NCBI GenBank assembly: GCA_934047225.1
Contig: OW204012.1
Location: 8,370,001 to 8,434,000, forward strand
Reading direction: 5' to 3'
DNA: 64,000 nucleotides
DNA from: Ypsolopha sequella
Taxonomy: Eukaryota; Arthropoda; Insecta; Lepidoptera; Ypsolophidae
Of the stretch, positions 57,067-64,000 are shown piece after piece. Each line of letters opens with the position of its first letter. The stretch's first letter is position 1. The notes beneath the pieces were generated by a model. The model worked only from the letters and a program-made list of their open reading frames with translations, was not told the origin of the DNA and made no database searches. The position numbers and the translations under genes are program-made.

Positions 57067-57568
57067 CGTGTTACACCGAATCGACACTATTATCCACTAT
57101 TTTTGAGTCCATAATCAGGATCGTACGCAATTATTTTATCTGGGAATTGCGATTTTTACCACAATGATCTCCTTAAGTATTAACAAAGTAAATTCAATTT
57201 GTTGAGCCATGCTACGTGGGCTGGTGTATAGATTTACACATTTTATTGCTTTTATGGATTTTTACGGTGTTATGTATGTCTGTTTTGCGTCATTCTGTGT
57301 TTCTGGTCTCAGCAACTTTGTGCTTTTGTTGATTTTTGTAATAAGACGTGACCACAAAGCAACATTCTTATTTGTAGTTTTAAGTTTGTTTTCAGTTCTT
57401 CTTACTGCGGCGTAAAAGTCATAATCGTACATTGATTTAATGTTTGGTTAGATATGGGCCATGGGGTATTACATTTCGCCATATTTCGTTATGCGTTAGT
57501 TAAAATTTTGTAAAATATTATATTTTTGGTAAATCATCAAAAATATATTATTAAAAAAAAATTAACAG

Positions 57569-57935
57569 GTGGTAGAGCTGATGCTGGGCTCGACTGTGGA
57601 GGTACCACCATCTTACTTGGAGACCCCCTCGAAATAATTCGGAGGAGAGTAAGAGGACAGCTCACAGGCAAAAACCAGGAGGCCCACCATGCCTGGGACC
57701 GATGGATGGCGGTATATCCATCCCTAATAGCCGAGCCTTATATGGAACAGACTGGTGACGGGCAGCAGCGTCACTGGTGCGAGGGTTCCGGCACCGCGCT
57801 CACCAACCCGCCTGCCCAGCGTATGTGAGTATGGGCAATTCTTCCAGGATGACCGCCGGGAGTGGCAAAGTACTGGAAAGGCTTATGTCCAGCAGTGGAC
57901 GAACTAGGGTGATGGATGGATGAATGGATGCTTGT
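57569..57935 (+). mobile_element. Retroelement 3' end, family A, fullest copy
   Basis: From GGTGGTAGAGCTGATGCTGG to GATGGATGGATGAATGGATG. It includes the GGAACAGACTGGTGACGGGC segment missing at 18007-18330. The forward frame contains WDRWMAVYPSLIAEPYMEQT, but I cannot place it in a known RT clade. Confidence 0.7.
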
Positions 57936-58093
57936 TAATATTACAACAATAAAATACGTTTTGTCGATATATTTCGGCCCGCGGTATGTTTGAAATACTC
58001 GTAATTTTCAAGCAGCATTTAAATTAATAAATAAATAAAATAAATTAATAAATTAAACAATGCATGTTAGAGTAATAGCTAGATAAGACCTCC

Positions 58094-59826
58094 TCACTAC
58101 GGAGTGAGGGGCAAATCTTTGGCGTTATTGAAGTCATATCTTAGTGATCGTATTCAAAAGGTAGACATTAACGGGGTAAAATCAAGTGGAGCATTAGTTA
58201 AAATGGGTGTCCCGCAGGGTTCCATATTAGGGCCCTTGCTGTTTTTAATTTACATAAATGACCTTCCATATTTAGTTAAAGACTTAACGAAGATAGTATT
58301 ATTCGCAGACGACACGTCACTTATTTTTAAAGTTAATAGACGTAAAGATATCCTTGACGGCGCGAATACAACTTTATCACTGGTGCTTGATTGGTTTACT
58401 GTAAATAATTTAGTTTTAAACGCAAAAAAGACAAAGTGTATAAAATTTACGTTACCAAATGTAATTCAAGTGGATGGTAATTTGCTTTTGCAGGGGTCCA
58501 AGCTGGAGTTAGTTAACGAAACAAAGTTTTTAGGCATTACGGTAGACTCTCGTCTTCAGTGGGGTCCCCACATAGAAGCCCTATGTGGTAGACTTAGTTC
58601 GGCCGCATACGCTGTTAGACGCATAAGACAAATTACTGATGTAGATACTGCTAGACTAGTCTATTTTAGTTACTTTCACAGCATTATGTCATACGGCATG
58701 CTGTTATGGGGTAGAGCCGCGGATACAGACGCAGTCTTTGTTTTGCAGAAGAGAGCAATTCGGGCTATTTATAATATAAAGCACCGGGATTCATTAAGAC
58801 AAAAGTTCAAAGAAATTAATATATTAACGGTTCCTTGTGAATATATTTACCAAGTCCTTAGATATGTCAGAAAAAATGTTGAGTCTTTCCCAAGGCTTGG
58901 TAAGCAACATTGTAAGGAGACCAGAAATAAGCATAAACTGGCTTTTCCAAAAATCAGACTCGCTAAGGTGAGTACCTCTTTTGTAGGACATGGTATAAGA
59001 TTTTACAATAAACTTCCAAAGGAGGTCCTTACTTTGTCAGAGAATAAGTTTAAACTGTATATTAAGCAGGGCCTATTGAAAAAGGCTTATTATAAAATAA
59101 ATGAATATTTGGATGATGGTGAAGCATGGTGTTACAGTGATAATGATACTCGTAGTAAGTTATAATTTAATTAAATAGTATAATTTCTTAACTTATGATT
59201 CCTCTAAGGTGTAAACATTAATTGATTATAGACTGTAAAAGGAAAAGGACTATATGAGACAGGTAGACAAAGATATATATGTTTTTCTTTTTTTCATTAA
59301 CCTGAATTCCTACTGTCTTGTATTTTCTTATCCCTTGGTTAAAGTAGATATAAGTCATATATTGTATAGTATAAGTTTTATGTTGAAAAAAAGACATGAT
59401 CTTGCTAAGTTTCTTGCCCTTCTTCTTAGCAAGACTAATCGAATGGGCGGAGGTAGGCATGTATTTATATATGTAACCTATTAGTATGTAGTATATAGGA
59501 TGGGATTTGGTCGGCCGCCTGGATTCGTGCTGGGGGCTCGGTTGGTGATCACTGAACCTTGTTCCTGGTCCCTGGCCGGGTCTCCGGTATGGGTTCGGGC
59601 GGCTGATTGGATTTTACCTTGTATAATATATATTTTACCTATCATTTTAATCGTAAATATATTGCTACATAAATTAAATAAACCTTTAATTTAGTTCATG
59701 TACATTTATTATTCTATTACATATATTTTCTTTATTAGATTAAATTTGACGTGTAAAAAGTGTATATATCTATACCTGCTTTGCAAAATAAACTATTTGA
59801 ATTTGAATTTGAATTTGAATAAGATA
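58094..59826 (+). mobile_element. CR1/L2-like retrotransposon, 5'-truncated copy
   Basis: Homology to 24822-26545 starts sharply at TCACTACGGAGTGAGG and continues to the AATAAACTATTTGAATTTGA tail with GAATTT repeats. A sharp 5' truncation is typical of target-primed reverse transcription. The nucleotide match to the long copy is very high. Confidence 0.88.
58104..59165 (+). CDS. Reverse transcriptase C-terminal half (fragment)
   Basis: 353 codons without a stop: GVPQGSILGPLLF (PQGS at 37-40), YINDLPYLVKD and VLFADDTS (FADD at 67-70). It then runs to the natural C-terminus DDGEAWCYSDNDTRSKL. The frame continues 5' of the GTG at 58104 to the truncation point, so there is no true start. It keeps YINDLP and a full C-terminus where the longer copy has YIKYLP and an early stop, so it is nearer the ancestral sequence. 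It lacks the endonuclease and RT fingers and cannot work alone. Confidence 0.85.
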   Translation: MRGKSLALLKSYLSDRIQKVDINGVKSSGALVKMGVPQGSILGPLLFLIYINDLPYLVKDLTKIVLFADDTSLIFKVNRRKDILDGANTTLSLVLDWFTVNNLVLNAKKTKCIKFTLPNVIQVDGNLLLQGSKLELVNETKFLGITVDSRLQWGPHIEALCGRLSSAAYAVRRIRQITDVDTARLVYFSYFHSIMSYGMLLWGRAADTDAVFVLQKRAIRAIYNIKHRDSLRQKFKEINILTVPCEYIYQVLRYVRKNVESFPRLGKQHCKETRNKHKLAFPKIRLAKVSTSFVGHGIRFYNKLPKEVLTLSENKFKLYIKQGLLKKAYYKINEYLDDGEAWCYSDNDTRSKL

Positions 59827-60152
59827 TATAAAATGTAAGATATTGTGGTAGATTTTGGAGAAAAATATGTAGAATAATAAGGTAGAATAGTAAAAGTGGA
59901 AGAGCGTTGTCGCCAACAAACAAGTTTGGCGAAGATTATTATTTGTAACTACCTATGATGTTTTGAAAAAAGAACACACATGAAGAAGTCAGAATACAAA
60001 TGGAAGCAGCTAAATTGTACTTAATTACACTTTATGACGACAGTACTAAGAAGTATTGCGCTTCTGTGTGGGCCACGCATGCGTGTCTAAATCTTGATGG
60101 TATTATTCAATATTCTACCTATATCTAAACATTTAGTCATACTCACGAACAT

Positions 60153-60428
60153 AAAAAACCGGCCAATTGCGAGTCGGACTCGCGCACGTACCATTATCTA
60201 TAAAAACGGCAAAAATTATGTATGGGAGGCCCTTTAAATATTTATTTTATTCTGTGTTTTAGTATTTGTTGTTATAGCGGCAACAGAAATACATCATCTG
60301 TGAAAATTTCAACTGTCTAACTATCAAGGTTCATGAGATACAGCCTGGTGACAGACGGACAGACAGACGGACAGATAGACGGACAGTGCAGTCTTAGTAA
60401 TAGGGTCCCTTTGGTTACGGAACCCTAA
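60153..60428 (-). mobile_element. GGGTTCCGTACC-family element, reverse
   Basis: ACCGGCCAATTGCGAGTCGG at the left and GGTTACGGAACCCTAAAAAA at the right. Confidence 0.8.
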
Positions 60429-60510
60429 AAAAGGCGGACGGAGTCGCAGCTAAGTAACGATAGTCGAACGATTCATATTTCAAGTGAAAAATGGTGCCAG
60501 AACTGACGTC

Positions 60511-60973
60511 GGGGCTGTATTTTTGAATCATTCGAATTTCAATTTGCATACGAATCCGCATGATTCGCATACGAGAACTTGATATCAGTATTTTTGAAAA
60601 TTTTCTACATGAATTCTGCAACGAGTGGTCTGACCCACTCGTTTTCCAATTTCTACTAGTAGAAACTATGCAAGAATGACAAGAAGAAAATGTCAATGTC
60701 GATGCATCGATGAGACTGACATGACATTATACTCGTAATTTATAACTTTTTAATTTACGTTCCGTTCACCTCCATCCATTACCGGTTTTTAAAATCAACG
60801 AAATATTGCTTTCCGGTTTTAATTTTTATTGCGTGGAACGAAAACCGTTTACATTGATTTCTACTGATTAAAAAATATTTAAAATCGTGATCATTCGAAT
60901 TGAATTTCGCACGTGATTTTTTTTCGTGCGTGAATATATGATTCACGGCGAGTGATTCAAAAATACAGCTCCT
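60511..60973. mobile_element. MITE with GGGCTGTATTTTTGAATCA ends
   Basis: GGGGCTGTATTTTTGAATCA at the left and TGATTCAAAAATACAGCTCC at the right. Subterminal GAATCATTCGAAT-type repeats occur inside both ends. No clear duplication; superfamily unknown. Confidence 0.75.
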
Positions 60974-61292
60974 GAACGCGAATAATTAAGGCGATACCAA
61001 AAAAAATGGGGTTTTTTCTAATCCATTTCCTCCACTATAACGTCATCTACGTGTTTAATTTTTGGGTAAATGTTTATTGAGTATTTGATTAAGATTCTCA
61101 CTGAAGGAAAACGCGATTGGATGAAATTTTCTCGATAAAATTCAATTCCGAAAAGACCTGTAATTGTTTTATTTTTTCCTGTAATTCTGAAATCCTAACA
61201 AATTTCATTGTGAAATTGCATTCAAAATGTGGATATTATGTATTTGTAAAGTCTCCTTGAAAATCTTTTTGTCAAAATGGCTTAGTACATTT

Positions 61293-61683
61293 TAATAGTA
61301 GTTTATGCTACAAGGGCGCAAAGGAATAAATCACGAGGACGATTTAAAACACGAGCGTAGCGAGTAAACGTAACCGAGTAATTTATTGCTCTTACGCCCG
61401 TGTATCATCATACTACGTTTTTCAATGCATAGTGTGAGGAAATGAAAACAAATATAATCTTGTGAACTTTAAATTATGATTGGCTCAAAAGGATTGTATC
61501 CAGAGCCGTTAAACAGTGGAAAAAAAGTATAACATCTATGGTACACAGGAAAGGCTGCAGGTTAGCCAACCATTGCAAACAAATAAAAAAATAATAATAA
61601 TAAAGCCCTAGGGCAAAATAATCGACTTTCTGTTCGGTTTTGATGCATAAAAAGTGGGCCTTTACGAGCACATGCATTGAAAA
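61293..61683. repeat. Copy of the interior of the 4902-5407 element
   Basis: From TAGTAGTTTATGCTACAAGG to TGGGCCTTTACGAGCACATG, matching 4978-5340 with scattered changes. The terminal inverted repeats are missing. Confidence 0.75.
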
Positions 61684-61762
61684 TTAATAAAAAACCGACT
61701 TTTTGCTACCTTTCCACGAATCCGTCCCACTCGCACTGAGGGTTTTTTCGCATATGGAGTTA
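61684..61762. repeat. Fragment of the GGCGCTACGG family
   Basis: AATAAAAAACCGACTTTTTG to TTTTCGCATATGGAGTTACG, matching 18840-18915. It directly abuts the 61293-61683 repeat. Confidence 0.65.
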
Positions 61763-61863
61763 CGAGGATATTTCAATGGCGGAAGGGGTTTTTCGTTACA
61801 TCATATCACATTACTACTGAGCTTACAAATTTGGTTTCAGACTATATGATTCTTGATATACAT

Positions 61864-62147
61864 ATAAGGTCTTTCAATTTAAATGGAAAGTAATTTAGGA
61901 GGTGATTCAGTATTGTAAATACATCACATTCCACTGAAAAGTATCTTTTATTGCGCGAACTTTTTCTTCACTTTTCCATACAATTTGAGTCAGCTGATTA
62001 ATACTTTATATTCTCTGGCTGATCGGACCACTTTGTACTGAGAAGTGCAAAAAAGTTCGCGCAAAAAAAGTGCTTTGCAGTGGAATGTGATGTATTAACG
62101 ATACCGAATCACTTAAATTACTTTCCATTTAAATTGAAAGACCTTAT
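61864..62147. repeat. Foldback repeat, about 80-bp arms
   Basis: ATAAGGTCTTTCAATTTAAA and on through ACATCACATTCCACTG pair with the inverse CAGTGGAATGTGATGTATT through TTGAAAGACCTTAT. TTGCGCGAACTTTTT and AAAAAGTTCGCGCAA add an inner match. Confidence 0.75.
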
Positions 62148-62387
62148 CCCAGTTTATGTCAGTTGGAAAACGCAATTGGATACAATTTTCTCGATAGAAT
62201 TTAATTCCAAAGTACCGCCTTGTATTTTAGTTTTTGCTGTAGCACTCAGAAGTAACTTGAAGTATCTCAACTGTGATTTTTCTCTGAATAAGGAACTTTC
62301 ATTAACAATTCATATCAGTTAGGTTATCTGCTTATCTGCGGCAAATCTCGTCTGATTTGAGATATCGTGAATAAAATAGGGTCTTTG

Positions 62388-62703
62388 AAACGCGCGGTCG
62401 CTACGGTCGCAAAGACGACTAGCAGTGTGCCCTACATGGCTCAGTCTGAAACAAACATATCGACCGGCTATCGGTCTATAGCCTCACCTGTGCTAGATGG
62501 CAGTTGTTTCAAACGCGCGGTCGCTAAGGTCGCGAAGACGACTAGCAGTGTGCCCCACATGGCTCAGTTTGAAACAAACATATCAACCCGCTATCGGTCT
62601 ATAAGCTCACCTGTGCTAGATGGCAGTTGTTTCAAACGCGCGGTCGCTAAGGTCGCGAAGACGACTAGCAGTGTGCCCCACATGGCTCAGTCTGAAACAA
62701 ACA
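62388..62703 (+). repeat. Tandem array, 123-bp unit, about 2.6 copies
   Basis: AAACGCGCGGTCGCTA-type unit starts are at 62388, 62511 and 62634, exactly 123 bp apart. Because 123 is divisible by three, a 121-codon frame (62367-62732) repeats 41 residues including KRAVAKVAKTTSSVPHMAQ. Unit-to-unit identity is very high. I treat it as a tandem repeat rather than a gene. Confidence 0.9.
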
Positions 62704-63283
62704 AAGTTATTACATTAATTTCATGTTGCTAACTTGGTGAAAGAGAAGAATGGCGGTTACTCTACTAACAAGGGCGTAGCTTTTTTAGTTATATATAGAT
62801 AGAACTTGGTGCATTGGTAACAGAAGAGTTATTCTTGACCGAAAAATCTCATTTAATCGGATAAATTCGATCATAATCGCAAAGTTAGCTGGTAAGTAAG
62901 TTTACACTAAGCTACTATTACTATAATTATTATATTTATAATATATTATTACTGTAATAATATATTTTGTATGTGTTTGAATTTGAAAATAAATTATTAA
63001 TTCTTATTCTTTATTTAGCAGTTAAGACATATAATACATTAAAAGATATATGTAAACAGGCGAGCTTATCTCTAAAAAGAGATTTCTTCCAGCAAACCTA
63101 AGCGGGAAAGGGAAATTTTATTAAAATAAGTAATCATAAATACGTGCACCACAAAAGATATATCCCAAATAATATATTTATATATATATTACGATACCTT
63201 AACAAAATATACATACTTATACTTACTTACCTATAATACATATAAAGTTATTCTTATATGTCGTCATACATATATGGAGGCGA

Positions 63284-64000
63284 AAACAGCTTTTTCGTGA
63301 AAAACCGAGTTATGGCGTAAACACCGTTCCATTACGCGATCATACGAGATTATTTAGGAAATATTTATTAAATTTTTAAGCATAAAATTGTTAAGTTTTT
63401 AAGCATAAAATTGTTATTTTAGTCCTTTTTAACGCTATGCCTAAAATACTGCTACTTTTGTAGTTTAGTTTAGGCCAAAAACCATTTTCACCAGCCGTAA
63501 GATCCTTTTGAATGTACCAATCTTAAGTTCTCTTTATGCATTATTATTATTATTTTATGTATTTGTTTAAAGAAGGGGTTAATTACATATAAACCTAACA
63601 CGATCTTCCTCGCTTTGTTTAATTCATTGTCGCGTTTATTTTTGACTATTGTTAAATAGTACATTACGATACGAGAGCGATGAAACGTTTTCTGACGAGT
63701 GTGAGTTTGCGGCACGAGCCGAAGGCGAGTGCTGCAATCACACGAGCCGAGAAAAAGTTTCTCGCACGAGTTTCGTATAATTTTTTATAGCACAAGTGCG
63801 GAAAATGCCGACTTTACGCACGCGCAGCGTGCGTAAAGTGGTCATTTTACGCACGGTGTGCTATAAAGAAAGTTTAATCAGGTAATTGTTTTAATCTTGC
63901 TTTTCGTGAAACATCTGCTTTTTCGCGGAAAATGTATGTATGATCGCGTAATGGGTCGGCGCGCTTTTGCCATAATTAGGTTTTTCACGAAAAAGCGGCT
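63284..64000. mobile_element. Large-TIR element reaching the window end
   Basis: AGCTTTTTCGTGAAAAACC, then CCATTACGCGATCATAC, on the left pair with GTATGATCGCGTAATGG, then GGTTTTTCACGAAAAAGC, at the right edge. The interior has ATAAACCTAACACG and CG-rich runs near 63590-63830, as in 27043-27320. The right end may extend past the window. Confidence 0.6.

Noticed and set aside
58104..58106. GTG at 58104 as a true start of an RT gene
   Set aside because: Homology and the open frame continue 5' to the truncation point near 58094; this is a fragment without a native start.

Overview
This is an AT-rich eukaryotic window with GT-AG introns, split host genes and a very high load of small transposons, inverted repeats and tRNA-derived SINE fragments. 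The protein fragments and the repeat families (for example the family bounded by GGGTTCCGTACC and GGCCGGTTTTT) point to an insect, most likely a moth or butterfly. That placement is inference from recognised families, not a database match.

Host genes. (1) 1003-4891, plus strand: the last three coding exons of a mitochondrial NAD kinase (NADK2-like); its 5' part lies left of the window. (2) 10397-44380, minus strand: eight coding exons of a zona pellucida (ZP) domain membrane protein with a furin-type site, one transmembrane helix and a short cytoplasmic tail. The exons join in frame at every junction. One intron is about 30.5 kb (12760-43291), and the signal-peptide exon was not found. NADK2 and the ZP gene are convergent. 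(3) 53232-53312, plus strand: a possible first coding exon of a THAP-type zinc-finger protein, ending at a good splice donor. (4) 54836-55549, plus strand: an intronless 237-residue ubiquitin C-terminal hydrolase of the UCHL3 type in which the catalytic cysteine position is glycine, while the glutamine, histidine and aspartate positions are kept.

Mobile DNA. One non-LTR retrotransposon family (CR1/L2-like) has four copies: a long one (about 23170-26545), a 5'-truncated one (58094-59826) and two tail-only copies (20028-20305, 48783-49070), all ending in GAATTT repeats. Other coding relics are a decayed Helitron/Pif1-type helicase (35740-36230, minus) and two reverse-transcriptase C-terminal pieces (40342-40640 minus; 55860-56068 plus). 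Small DNA transposons include hAT-type elements with roughly 8-bp duplications, PIF/Harbinger-type elements with TAA duplications, and a group bounded by TTAA, many starting TTAAGGC. Long foldback repeats are unusually common, and one almost fills a 612-nt NADK2 intron.

The most unusual signals are (a) the UCH with its catalytic cysteine lost; (b) hammerhead-ribozyme-like cores (CTGAYGA, short stem, GAAACCGGT) in divergent elements, two of them arranged as inverted pairs; (c) a 148-149-bp tandem array at 36655-37415 and a 123-bp (41-codon) tandem array at 62388-62703; (d) a GC-rich island at 40997-41380 inside the long ZP intron; and (e) an element at 3050-3686 with repeated GGAAATAAG motifs inside its termini. 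Most long stretches between genes hold only decayed repeats.
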